A stretch of 44,878 nucleotides of DNA from UBA12191 sp964422295 (lineage in GTDB: Bacteria; Planctomycetota; UBA8108; UBA1146). The position numbers and the translations under genes were made by a program. The notes below the pieces were generated by a model. It did not search any database and was not told the DNA's origin. It saw only the letters and a list, made by a program, of their open reading frames with translations. How positions within the stretch are numbered: position 1 is the stretch's first letter; every line of letters begins with the position of its first letter. The stretch covers positions 1 through 44,878 of the forward strand of contig CAYRAM010000022.1 in NCBI GenBank assembly GCA_964422295.1, given 5' to 3'. Positions 17,946 through 26,622 of this stretch are shown here, in pieces.

Positions 17946-18832
17946 GATTGCGCCTTTTGGGTTTTGTTTCGAATGAGTATCGCAATGCTATTCATCGTAA
18001 ACAGCAACAAAAGTAGCACGATAATACCACCGGCTGCCAGCCCCTCAAATTCGACCTTGGCTTCTCTTGCCCAGTTGTAGATTTGGATGGGTAAGGCTGT
18101 AAACCCGTCCAATATCCCTGAAGGAGCTTTTCTAACGTATGCGACTGCACCGACCATCAGAATGGGAGCGGTTTCACCGATAGCCCTAGAAAGGGCCAAG
18201 ATTACTCCCGTCATGATTCCAGGCATGGCAGCAGGTATGACATGGTGAAAAACAGTTTGAAATTGGGTCGCTCCCAGGGCGTAAGCCGAGAGACGAATGG
18301 AGGGTGGAACTGCTTTGATGGCTTCTCGGGAGGCAATGATGATGACGGGGAGAATCAGGAGACTTAAAGTCAATGCACCTGCGAGAACACTTGGCCCAAA
18401 TTTCAAAAATCGAACAAACAGTGTGAGACCAAGAATGCCGTACACGATGGATGGGACACCCGCGAGATTTGCAATATTGATTTCTATAAACGCATTGAGC
18501 CTGTTTTTTCTAGCGTACTCTTCCAAATAGAGGGCCGTGAAAACACCAATCGGAATAGAAATGCATGCCGTCGTAATAATGATCCAGATCGATCCCATCA
18601 GAGCAGAGTACAACCCCGCTTTGGCAGGAATCCGAGAGGGAGGATTCTTGATAAAGTCGAGACTGATCCATTCCCACCCAGCACTAAATATGTGGACGAG
18701 AAGAAATCCAAGAATACCAATGCAAAGCCATGAGAGTGCACCACAGACATTCTTGAAGAGACCCGAAATGAATCGCCTTCGCTCCAGCGCAGAATTGAAT
18801 TCAGTGGAAGAGGACATTGAGGTGGTGCTCAT
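17942..18832 (-). CDS. pstA: Phosphate ABC transporter permease PstA
   Basis: This 296-aa inner-membrane permease has about six hydrophobic segments and the binding-protein-dependent transport signature (region around SAYALGATQFQTVFHHVIPA). It pairs with PstC to form the channel. The start at 18832 overlaps the pstC stop as ATGA and has GGGAGGAG upstream inside pstC. The stop overlaps pstB in the same way. Confidence 0.96.
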   Translation of the reverse strand: MSTTSMSSSTEFNSALERRRFISGLFKNVCGALSWLCIGILGFLLVHIFSAGWEWISLDFIKNPPSRIPAKAGLYSALMGSIWIIITTACISIPIGVFTALYLEEYARKNRLNAFIEINIANLAGVPSIVYGILGLTLFVRFLKFGPSVLAGALTLSLLILPVIIIASREAIKAVPPSIRLSAYALGATQFQTVFHHVIPAAMPGIMTGVILALSRAIGETAPILMVGAVAYVRKAPSGILDGFTALPIQIYNWAREAKVEFEGLAAGGIIVLLLLLFTMNSIAILIRNKTQKAQS

Positions 18833-19749
18833 TCGTACTCCTCCCGATATTTGTTCAGAATTCGGTGGCTAAAGAGATTGGCACCCAAAGTGATCAGGAA
18901 CAGCATTCCGCCTACTGCGTAGAGGGAATAGTAGGAGACGGATCCATGCTCGATATCTCCAGTCGCAACCTGAACGATGTAGGCGGTCATCGTTTGGATG
19001 CTCTCAAGTGGATTCAAGGTCAATTTCGGCGTAGCCCCGGCAGCAAGTGTGACAGCCATGGTTTCGCCGATCGCTCTGGAAAAGGCGAGAACAAATGAGG
19101 CCACAATTCCGGAGAGGGCTGCGGGAACTACAATTTTGAGAGAGACTTCGGTTTTCGTGCTTCCCAAGGCAAACCCACCCTCACGTAGAGATCTTGGGAC
19201 CGCCTTCAGGGCATCGTCACACAATGAGGCGACCATGGGCAGAATCATGACAGCAACCACGATGGAAGCAGACAGTGCATTGAAGACAGAAATGTCGTCA
19301 TTGATCAACTTCAACAGTGGAGTGATTCCCGTTAAAGCAAAATATCCGTAAACCACTGTCGGAATCCCTGCGAGGATCTCCAGCACCGGCTTGACGATGT
19401 TGCGAGTTCTTGTACTGGCAAATTCACTGAGATATATGGCACTGGCAAGACCTATTGGGATCGCAATCAAACCGGATCCCACCACGATGATCATCGTCCC
19501 CATAAGAAGGGGGATCACTCCAAATGATCGCGGTTCAATCAGAGCGTTCCATCGGGTCCCAAAGAGGAAATCTGTAATTGGGACGATTTGGAAAAAAGGA
19601 ATCGCCTCCCGAATGAGAACAAAGACGATGCCGAAAGTAGTCACAACTGAGGCTAGCGCACAAAGGAAAAATCCGCTGCGCGCTAACTCTTCGATCCACC
19701 TGGATTTTTTTCCAACTTTTTGGAACGTAACAGCGGCTACATCAGGCAT
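18829..19749 (-). CDS. pstC: Phosphate ABC transporter permease PstC
   Basis: This 306-aa inner-membrane permease is the partner of PstA. It has several hydrophobic helices and the coupling-loop region GGFALGSTKTEVSLKIVVPA. The ATG at 19749 follows the pstS stop by 6 nt and has TGAGGA upstream. It overlaps pstA by 4 nt, so the ABC genes form one translationally coupled transcript. Confidence 0.96.
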   Translation of the reverse strand: MPDVAAVTFQKVGKKSRWIEELARSGFFLCALASVVTTFGIVFVLIREAIPFFQIVPITDFLFGTRWNALIEPRSFGVIPLLMGTMIIVVGSGLIAIPIGLASAIYLSEFASTRTRNIVKPVLEILAGIPTVVYGYFALTGITPLLKLINDDISVFNALSASIVVAVMILPMVASLCDDALKAVPRSLREGGFALGSTKTEVSLKIVVPAALSGIVASFVLAFSRAIGETMAVTLAAGATPKLTLNPLESIQTMTAYIVQVATGDIEHGSVSYYSLYAVGGMLFLITLGANLFSHRILNKYREEYE

Positions 19750-19755
19750 GAGTCC

Positions 19756-20718
19756 TCACTGGGAGCTTCGGGATTTTTCTTTCGCTCGGGTAACAAAAGC
19801 ATCAAAATCCTTCAGACTCTTGTCGTATGAAGTGTCCGGAAGAGGAACATATCCTACTTCAGATACGAGTTGTGTTGCATTTTGAAGGTAAAATTTTACA
19901 AACTCCTGGACTTCTGGCCTCACAGCCGCCGCACTGCTGACGTAGATGAAGATGGGTCTGGACAGTGGCTTGTAGGTGCCATTATTGATCGATATTTTGG
20001 TGGGAGTGATGGGGTCTCCGCCGTTGTAACTAACAGGCACAATTTTGAGATTACTGGCATTTTCCATGTAGTAGACAAATCCAAAGAACGCGAGGGAATC
20101 TCGGTCTCCTGCTACTCCCTTGACCAATACATTGTCATCTTCGCTCTGCATGAAATCGGAACGGCAAAGTTGCTCCTTGCCGTTGACCACTTTTGTAAAG
20201 TAATCAAAAGTTCCACTGTCAGATCCGGGTCCAAACAGTTCGATTTTTCGATCGGGCCAAGAGTCTCGTACCTGATTCCAATTGTTGACAGCGGTATCGG
20301 GGTGCCAGATTTTGGCGAGTTCTTCCACAGAGATAGAATCAACAAACTCATTTTCGGGGTGGGTGACTACTGAAAGACCGTCGAAAGCTACCGCCAGTTC
20401 CAAGTACTCGATCCCATTTTCTGAGCATTTGGCTTTTTCCTTGTCCTTGATGGGGCGAGAAGCGTCATTGATATCGATTTCACCGATTGAGAACTTCTTG
20501 AATCCACCACCGGTTCCTGAAACTCCGACAGGAACATTCATGTTGGGGTGGAGATTCTGGAACTCCTCAGCAATCGCCATGGTAATCGGGAATACAGTAC
20601 TGGAACCATCGATACGGACAGTTCCGGACAGCCCTTCGTTAGAGTGGGTACCGTCAGAAGTGCAACCCGCGACAAAGATGATTGCGATGAGATAAGTGAG
20701 TAATGTGTTATTGCTCAA
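19756..20718 (-). CDS. pstS: Phosphate-binding lipoprotein PstS
   Basis: This 320-aa high-affinity phosphate receptor delivers to PstCA. I chose TTG 20718 because AGGA lies 8 nt upstream and no ATG is available. A TTG at 20745 would put the ribosome site inside the gene. The N-terminus is a lipoprotein signal ending FVAGC, so it is anchored to a membrane. PstS motifs are clear: VRIDGSSTVFPITMAIAEEF, VGVSGTGGGFKKFSIGEIDI, NDASRPIK and FGPGSDSGTFDYF. It lies downstream of the OprP-like porin and upstream of pstC. Confidence 0.95.
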   Translation of the reverse strand: MSNNTLLTYLIAIIFVAGCTSDGTHSNEGLSGTVRIDGSSTVFPITMAIAEEFQNLHPNMNVPVGVSGTGGGFKKFSIGEIDINDASRPIKDKEKAKCSENGIEYLELAVAFDGLSVVTHPENEFVDSISVEELAKIWHPDTAVNNWNQVRDSWPDRKIELFGPGSDSGTFDYFTKVVNGKEQLCRSDFMQSEDDNVLVKGVAGDRDSLAFFGFVYYMENASNLKIVPVSYNGGDPITPTKISINNGTYKPLSRPIFIYVSSAAAVRPEVQEFVKFYLQNATQLVSEVGYVPLPDTSYDKSLKDFDAFVTRAKEKSRSSQ

Positions 20719-20800
20719 TGTAGTGTTCCTTTTTTTTGTGAACAAATTTGGATTTTGTAAGCCGATTGCTAAACCAGAATCTGTTTCAAGGCCATTTCTA

Positions 20801-22009
20801 TCAAAAATTTACAGCGAATCTTGTGACGTAACTGGTCACGTCATTGCCGTAAGTAGAGCCGTCAGCAGGAGAAGAGTTGTTGATGTTAAACATGACTCTC
20901 GTATTTGGATTCAGGTACCAGTTTAATCCGAGCGATACGGCTTCCGCCATTTCACCTGGCGCAATCTCTTCAAGGTCCATTTCCATGATGCGAACTGCGA
21001 TCTCAATCGCACCGGAACCGTCCTCTCCGAAATTATTGAATGGCTTGACCCTGCCGAAGTTACCCGAGGAGACCTTGTATGGTCTTCCCTCACCGGTCAG
21101 GAAAAAACTTCCCTGAATGTACCATGCATTGACATCAGCGTTGTCGAGAGATGACTGAACCACTTCAGACTGGATCGATAAAGGACCATGAACAAATGCA
21201 GCCTCTAATCCTAGCAGGTCGACCTGATCACTTGCAGAGCTTGCAGAAACGATATCGCTTCCAAGACTCGACAAGGAATCGGCATCGTATTCGACGGTTG
21301 CACCAGGGTTATTACGACTGCTGAAAGCTACGCCCAAGTGCACCAGGCTGCCTTCCTTTTCATTCAGGGGTGCAAGACTTAATCTTCCAGTGACCGCTTG
21401 TCCATCGTTTCCTTGTGTATCGCCATACCCATCGTCGTCTTGGAAAACACCCAGTGCGAAGGAACCCGCTGGTTCATCGAAGAGTTCCATGATCGCCAGC
21501 ACACCGGTATTTCGATTGGGTGAGAGATTGGTTGTGAAACTTCGTTCGGCAAAGGTGATGACTCTGCTGCTGGTCAAGACTTCGAGACCGAATGGCTCAT
21601 ATTGTTGGCCCACTCTTACCTTCTTTATGAAGTCCGGCAGACCTGATCCTCCGTTGTTCAACAGTCCAATGTAAGCGTCTTTGAAGTCTGCGTCACCTCC
21701 GGAAAAATCGTATTGAGTCTTAAACTCGACATTTCCATAGATCAATCCCGACAGGGCGATTCTGGCGCGCCGGATTTTTACGCCATCCTCTTCTACGTCT
21801 ACGCCATCTTCTTCAGAGAAAAATCCTGCATCGATTTGGAGTCTTCCACCCAGATTGAATTTTGTTTTTCCATCCGCAGAAGAGAATCCCAATCCATTCT
21901 TCCAAAATGGCTCCATCGCTTCTTGTGCCATTGTCTGCTCGTGAGAGTTCAAAAAAATCATTGCAATCAACAAGACAATGTAGAACAGCAAATTTCTTTG
22001 GCGTTTCAT
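20801..22009 (-). CDS. Phosphate-selective porin (OprP/OprO family)
   Basis: This 402-aa outer-membrane beta-barrel has a signal peptide ending near TMAQ and the family pattern NLGGRLQIDAGFF, IRRARIALSGLIYGNVEFK, YDFSGGDADFKDAYIG, and a closing barrel strand YVTRFAVNF with a terminal Phe. OprP/OprO porins admit phosphate or polyphosphate across the outer membrane. The position just upstream of pstS on the same strand, 82 nt away, supports phosphate here. The start is preceded by AGAGGAAGAG. It divides the unit from a divergent methyltransferase gene. Confidence 0.9.
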   Translation of the reverse strand: MKRQRNLLFYIVLLIAMIFLNSHEQTMAQEAMEPFWKNGLGFSSADGKTKFNLGGRLQIDAGFFSEEDGVDVEEDGVKIRRARIALSGLIYGNVEFKTQYDFSGGDADFKDAYIGLLNNGGSGLPDFIKKVRVGQQYEPFGLEVLTSSRVITFAERSFTTNLSPNRNTGVLAIMELFDEPAGSFALGVFQDDDGYGDTQGNDGQAVTGRLSLAPLNEKEGSLVHLGVAFSSRNNPGATVEYDADSLSSLGSDIVSASSASDQVDLLGLEAAFVHGPLSIQSEVVQSSLDNADVNAWYIQGSFFLTGEGRPYKVSSGNFGRVKPFNNFGEDGSGAIEIAVRIMEMDLEEIAPGEMAEAVSLGLNWYLNPNTRVMFNINNSSPADGSTYGNDVTSYVTRFAVNF

Positions 22010-22331
22010 CTACTCTTCCTCTTTTCTGATTTCTGGTCCGAGAGTTTTATCTCACGGAACTATAAGCGCTTGCGCAACTTGTTCGAAAGGTATGAAATGA
22101 TTATGGAGGGGATGGTGGTAATGGGGTAAAGATTTGATAAAGGCGGATTCAGCCGTTTTCGAGCGAATTCTGGTGTATCCTGCGGTTCCTGGGGGATGAG
22201 CCCAATTGCTTTCTGGCGCAGAATGATGGGTGCCAGATCGGGGTTGCTCCATGGACCCATTTAACCGCTCAGTACTCAGGGAATGGCGTTAACGATTCGA
22301 TCCGGAATATCGAGGAATCTGTGGGAGACTG
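22010..22331. other. Divergent intergenic region (322 nt)
   Basis: This lies between the minus-strand porin/pst unit and the plus-strand methyltransferase gene, so it should hold both promoters. I looked for paired CTGTCAT-type Pho boxes and saw none. There is no convincing gene or RNA structure. Confidence 0.5.
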
Positions 22332-23444
22332 ATGCAGGAATTTTTTGCATCTGCCAGCAAGAACACCGAAAGCGCTCTCTGCGATGAGTTGCGGGAGCTT
22401 GGGTTCAATAGTGTCCGCCTGAATCGCGGAGGGATTCCCTTTCGTGGAGAGTGGAGCGAGGGCTGGCGGGCTTGTCTAGAGAGTCGCATTGCACAGCGCA
22501 TCATGGTGCTCCTGGATCGAGGCCATGCGACCAATGCCGATGAGCTATATTCAGTTATCCGGCAAATTGATTGGGGATCTCACCTGACTCCGGACAGAAC
22601 TCTCGCAGTTCAGTGTGTCACGGTCGGGAGTCAGTTGGGTCACAGCGGATTCGTTGCTCTGCGAGTCAAGGATGCCATCGTCGATCAGATTCGCGAGAGG
22701 TGGGGGGAGAGACCTTCCGTCAACCGGGAAGATCCGGATGTGAGAGTCTTCGTGTATCTCGCCAATGACAAACTGAAAGTGTACCTGGATCTATCCGGCG
22801 CGCCTTTGCACTTGCGCGGCTACAGGGCTGATTCGGGAGATGCTCCACTGAGAGAAAATCTCGCAGCAGCGGTCCTTCGAATGTCCGGGTGGGATCGTAA
22901 ATCGCCACTGATCGATCCGATGTGTGGTTCGGGGACGATTGCCATCGAGGCTGCCCAGTGGTCCCAAGGATTGGCACCCGGTCTCTCTCGACAGCGATTC
23001 GGTTTTGAGCGCTGGGCTAGTTTCGGTGCAGATTCGGAAAGTGTATTGCGCTCGATGAGAGGGGCACTGCGGGCAGCTGCCCGGGGGCAACGCCCTTCTG
23101 TCATCGCCAGGGACGTGGATGGGAAGATCCTTGATGTGGCCAAAGGAAATGCTCGCAAAGCGGGAGTTCGCCTCGCATTCAAGGAGCAATCGGTTTTCGA
23201 TCTACAAGCAGATGGACCGGCGATGACGATTGTTAGCAATCCCCCGTATGGAAAGAGGCTTGCAGCCAGTTCTGATTTTCTTCAGCGGATGGGGAATGTT
23301 TTCCGCAAGTTGCATGGTTGGCGTATCGCCCTGTTGGCAGGAAGCCCTGCGATCGAGGCCGCTATGAAGTTGAAACCGGGAGCCAAGATCCCGATTCCAA
23401 ATGGCGACCTCGAATGCGACTTGCTGATCTACGATATCGACTGA
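22332..23444 (+). CDS. THUMP-domain SAM-dependent RNA methyltransferase (RlmL/YpsC-like)
   Basis: This 370-aa enzyme starts at ATG 22332 with GGGAGACTG directly before it. The N-terminal part is a ferredoxin-like plus THUMP RNA-binding region (about 50-160). The C-terminal part is a Rossmann methyltransferase with motif I DPMCGSGTIAIEAA and the amino-methylase motif SNPPYGKR. This equals the N-terminal half of E. coli RlmL, without the RlmK half, so methylation of a guanine N2 in 23S rRNA is the likely job. The exact target is not proven. It appears to be transcribed alone or with the SRPBCC gene 159 nt downstream. Confidence 0.9.
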   Translation: MQEFFASASKNTESALCDELRELGFNSVRLNRGGIPFRGEWSEGWRACLESRIAQRIMVLLDRGHATNADELYSVIRQIDWGSHLTPDRTLAVQCVTVGSQLGHSGFVALRVKDAIVDQIRERWGERPSVNREDPDVRVFVYLANDKLKVYLDLSGAPLHLRGYRADSGDAPLRENLAAAVLRMSGWDRKSPLIDPMCGSGTIAIEAAQWSQGLAPGLSRQRFGFERWASFGADSESVLRSMRGALRAAARGQRPSVIARDVDGKILDVAKGNARKAGVRLAFKEQSVFDLQADGPAMTIVSNPPYGKRLAASSDFLQRMGNVFRKLHGWRIALLAGSPAIEAAMKLKPGAKIPIPNGDLECDLLIYDID

Positions 23445-23603
23445 GCAAGTTTTTTGAGGGAATATTACTCGTTTCCGCATTTGATGGTCTGGACTTCAAG
23501 GTGAAAAAGATCTCGATTGCTGCCGATGCTGAACCACTCTCAGTCAAGAAGTGAACAATTGATTTTGCATTACGCACGGTGAAGACTTTAGATCGGACAA
23601 TTG

Positions 23604-24080
23604 ATGCCAAGAATACACACTTTGGAAAGGTCGGTAAGAGTGCCGACTGATCTCGATACGGCATGGAAGTTTCTCAGCACTCCCAGGAATCTCGATCTTC
23701 TCACCCCTGACGATATGGCGTTTAAAATTCTGACGGATGTACCCGGGGAGATTTACGACGGCCTGATGATCGAATACCAGATCAAGATTCCATATCTCGG
23801 TTCTCAACGTTGGCTCACAGAGATCAAAAACGTGAACACTCTGCACTCGTTTGTCGACGAACAAAGGGTTGGCCCCTACAGTATCTGGCACCATTACCAT
23901 GAGATAGGGGAGGTCGATGGGGGAGTGCAGTTCTTTGATCGCGTGACCTACACTCTGCCCTTTGGTGTTCTTGGTGCAATCGCTCATTCCCTATACGTGA
24001 AAGGGGAGCTGAATCGAATATTCGATTTTCGCAAGGAAGCAATGCTTCGAGAATTGAACGGTTCTACCAGAGAGCATTGA
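23604..24080 (+). CDS. SRPBCC-family ligand-binding/cyclase-like protein
   Basis: This 158-aa protein has the START/Bet v1-like fold pattern of the polyketide cyclase/dehydrase group: VRVPTDLDTAWKFLSTPRNL, IEYQIKIPYLGSQRWLTEI, FFDRVTYTLPFGVLGAIAH, and a C-terminal helix IFDFRKEAM. Such proteins bind hydrophobic ligands in a deep pocket and are cytoplasmic. I used ATG 23604 rather than the TTG just before it. No ligand or pathway can be assigned. It ends before a shared bidirectional terminator. Confidence 0.85.
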   Translation: MPRIHTLERSVRVPTDLDTAWKFLSTPRNLDLLTPDDMAFKILTDVPGEIYDGLMIEYQIKIPYLGSQRWLTEIKNVNTLHSFVDEQRVGPYSIWHHYHEIGEVDGGVQFFDRVTYTLPFGVLGAIAHSLYVKGELNRIFDFRKEAMLRELNGSTREH

Positions 24081-24112
24081 GAATTTCAGAAACTGAGTAG
24101 GTATATTGATTA

Positions 24113-24153
24113 AAAGAAGTGCCCCGCCGGGGAATCCGACGGGGCACTTCTTT
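24113..24153. terminator. Bidirectional terminator between convergent genes
   Basis: A 13-bp perfect stem, AAAGAAGTGCCCC (24113-24125) with its complement at 24141-24153, lies between the SRPBCC gene and the minus-strand dockerin gene. The A run on one side and the T run on the other let it work both ways. It is slightly stronger on the minus strand, where the stem is followed by TTTTAATC. Confidence 0.9.
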
Positions 24154-24169
24154 GATGGTCGATCCGACT

Positions 24170-26011
24170 TTACTCGACTTCCAGATCAAAGTTCAAATCT
24201 GACTGGGTTTCACCATTCCGTGCGTTGATGCCGAAGTAGGTGAAGAACTGATCCACATCGAAAATGTTTGGTTCTTCTGCGTTCGGATCGGGTCCAATCT
24301 CTCCGAATGGAGCAGCGGGAGCCGGTCCGTTACTGAAGAGGTAAGTGAGGGTGTGAATCACGTCACTGACATCGTGAGTTCCATCACCATTGGAATCCGC
24401 CGCATTGGCGGGGATGGACTCGGGACCACCACTGAAGAGCCTGCTGAGGCTGCCGATGGCATCGGCTACGTTCACTTGCAGATCTCTTGTGTAGTCGGCC
24501 CTGACAAACCAATCCCAGGGTACGGGCACAACGATCGGTCCGGGGCAGATGTGTCGCTTGACAGTGTCGGGAGTGATATCGATCACCTCGTGAGAATTGC
24601 TTACCGTCAGTTGCTCAGTCAGCCATCCCGTATCTCTCATGGGATCTTGTGGGTTCAAAATGTCGATATTGAGGGAGAGAACGGGGCAGCCCGGCAATGT
24701 TCCATCAGGCTTGGTTCTTACCAGATATTCATCTGCAGGGCCCCGACACCAAGTGGTAGTAACCCCACTGGAGTAGAGGGTACCGTCGTACAATTCATGA
24801 ACATCGGTCAGGAGTTCGACATTGGTGGAACCGTAGCCGAAATAAAAGACGATATTACCGTTATTTTTGACTCTCAGCACTGCTCCCTCTTTGTCCCAAG
24901 CGCCACGGCCTGCGAGGATGAATTCGCCATTCATCGTTTCGCGGATGTCTCCGTGTGAAATGAAACCGTAATAGCGGACTTGGTGAAGCAGATTCAGGTT
25001 TGCTGCTGTCAAAGTAAAGATCTGGGTGGTAAGCGGAGCTCCCGTGGGGTCGGTAACATGACTCACAACTTTGACGAGACCGTTTGATGCCAATTCGATG
25101 GCACGCCCTTTTGACTCCGCTGGGTCTGTATCGAGGGGACCGTAGATACCTGCTGCCAAGGGGGTTCCCCCAAGGTCGGTACGCACCACAAGTGTCTCCG
25201 CACTATTCGGTACTCCCATCGGTTTGGTTCCTCCGGTGATCAGATATCCTTCCGGAATCAGTTGGCCGGTTTGTGGATCATCCATTGCAGGGATCGCGAC
25301 GATATCGTCAAAGTTCGCCATCGAGCCAAAGCCGAACAGGTTATTGACGTATCTCGCATCGTGGTAGAGTCGCATAAATTGGAGGTTCAAATTTGTATCA
25401 ACATTGAGAAGGAACGGTACCACTCCGACATTATCGATTAACAATACTGAACCAACTATGACCAAGTCGCCCTGTAGATTCTGGATGATTTTGTTTCCAA
25501 CTCCTGCAGTGGGAGTGATGTTTGCGCCTGCGATGGGAAGAAATCCGCCAAAGGTCCTATAATTGGTGACGTGTCCATTCAGGTCGGTCGTCACTACAAA
25601 GATGGGATCCTGGTTTCCGAACTGAAAATCGAAACCGGTCACTGCATATCCAATTGCACTGCCAGCTGCGTCATGCATCTCAACGACGGACAAGGGGACG
25701 TGTTGCCCATCGGGAAACCGGGCAATTGTGCGAGACCATATGACATTGCTGTTTTCATCGACTTTATTCAGATAAATCTTCACAGAGGGGCCCGCTGTTG
25801 GAAAGCTGCTCCTGATGACAGGTGCGACGGTCACATAATTTCCGTCAGAAGTGGGGATCATTTCCATCGATAGCTCAAAGTGCCTGGTTCCCAAATTTGC
25901 CATGTGCTCCTGTGCAGGGAGGGAGGATGTGAATGACAAGCTCAAATAGAGCAGGCATAAAAAGTAGAATCGTGCTGCGGGCACTCTGGGCTTGGGTGAG
26001 GTTGAGGACAT
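24170..26011 (-). CDS. Secreted protein of unknown function with degenerate, cysteine-free dockerin-like module
   Basis: This 613-aa protein starts at ATG 26011, where AAAGGGGATCTC precedes it and a signal peptide (LCLLYLSLSFTSSLPA) follows. The longer open frame to 26167 has no such support. The large N-terminal region (about 35-480) is beta-rich, with repeated patterns such as GYAVTGFDF, GDLVIVGSVLL, EGYLITGGTK and GEFILAGRG. This suggests a beta-propeller of the delta-60/SBBP-like type. The dockerin-like module (RADYTRDLQVNVADA, DSNGDGTHDVSDV) lacks all four cysteines of the other copies. An acidic tail of about 30 residues follows. Function is unknown. Confidence 0.88.
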   Translation of the reverse strand: MSSTSPKPRVPAARFYFLCLLYLSLSFTSSLPAQEHMANLGTRHFELSMEMIPTSDGNYVTVAPVIRSSFPTAGPSVKIYLNKVDENSNVIWSRTIARFPDGQHVPLSVVEMHDAAGSAIGYAVTGFDFQFGNQDPIFVVTTDLNGHVTNYRTFGGFLPIAGANITPTAGVGNKIIQNLQGDLVIVGSVLLIDNVGVVPFLLNVDTNLNLQFMRLYHDARYVNNLFGFGSMANFDDIVAIPAMDDPQTGQLIPEGYLITGGTKPMGVPNSAETLVVRTDLGGTPLAAGIYGPLDTDPAESKGRAIELASNGLVKVVSHVTDPTGAPLTTQIFTLTAANLNLLHQVRYYGFISHGDIRETMNGEFILAGRGAWDKEGAVLRVKNNGNIVFYFGYGSTNVELLTDVHELYDGTLYSSGVTTTWCRGPADEYLVRTKPDGTLPGCPVLSLNIDILNPQDPMRDTGWLTEQLTVSNSHEVIDITPDTVKRHICPGPIVVPVPWDWFVRADYTRDLQVNVADAIGSLSRLFSGGPESIPANAADSNGDGTHDVSDVIHTLTYLFSNGPAPAAPFGEIGPDPNAEEPNIFDVDQFFTYFGINARNGETQSDLNFDLEVE

Positions 26012-26250
26012 GAGATCCCCTTTCTCTTGGGTATCCTCGGGGTGAATCGGCCCGAAATTCCGCCAGGCAATTCGCCAGGATGGTTCAATCCGGTGTTGGA
26101 GTGAAATTGGACCAGATTCCCTCAGTACCTGACTAACCTGCATTATCGGCCCTGTTTTCGGGTTCATTTGACAAAAAATTCGTTATTCGATTACCGTATG
26201 GGTGTTCCGACACGGTCGCCGCGGTGTGCGGAGCAAGGATTGAGGGAAAA

Positions 26251-26436
26251 ATGGGGAACTGGACAAACTCCGTGATCTGCGGACTCATCGGTGCGGTGGT
26301 TGGCTGTGTGGCATACTTTTTGGTCAACAAGGTTGTAGCAGACATTGATCTGTTTACAGCTGTCGGAATCGCTTCCTTCTTCGGAGCGTTCTTCTCGAAC
26401 GTCTTTACCGCAAACAAGGAGCAAATTCCTGCCTGA
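26251..26436 (+). CDS. Small two-helix membrane protein (61 aa)
   Basis: I chose ATG 26251 because GAGGGA lies 3-4 nt upstream. The frame continues to a GTG at 26224 without support. The protein has two hydrophobic stretches (about 6-26 and 31-52) separated by a charged turn. Small-residue spacing such as GLIGAVVG and ASFFGAFFS suits close helix packing. I do not recognise the family. It has its own ribosome site and its own strong terminator, so it looks like a real single-gene transcript. Confidence 0.72.
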   Translation: MGNWTNSVICGLIGAVVGCVAYFLVNKVVADIDLFTAVGIASFFGAFFSNVFTANKEQIPA

Positions 26437-26465
26437 TGGAATCTTGAATCGATCGCCAGATTGGA

Positions 26466-26497
26466 GCCCTCCCGGAATTCCGGGAGGGCTTTTTTTT
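26466..26497 (+). terminator. Rho-independent terminator after small membrane protein gene
   Basis: A perfect 10-bp stem, GCCCTCCCGG (26466-26475) with CCGGGAGGGC (26480-26489), has loop AATT and is followed by eight T (26490-26497). Confidence 0.95.
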
Positions 26498-26622
26498 GGA
26501 TCTGAGCCGTTGCTGCGAAACTAACCCCTGCTAGCAGGTGTCTTCGTCTGATTTCAAGCCGGATAATGGCAGAATCTCAATAACCCTGGATTTGCGATAC
26601 CAGGGAACTGGCAGGAGGACTG

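Noticed and set aside
22010..22140. Pho box before the porin/pst unit
   Set aside because: No pair of CTGTCAT-type half sites with 11-nt spacing was found.
23318..23554. 78-aa open frame overlapping the end of the methyltransferase gene
   Set aside because: Most of it is an out-of-frame reading of the conserved methyltransferase C-terminus.
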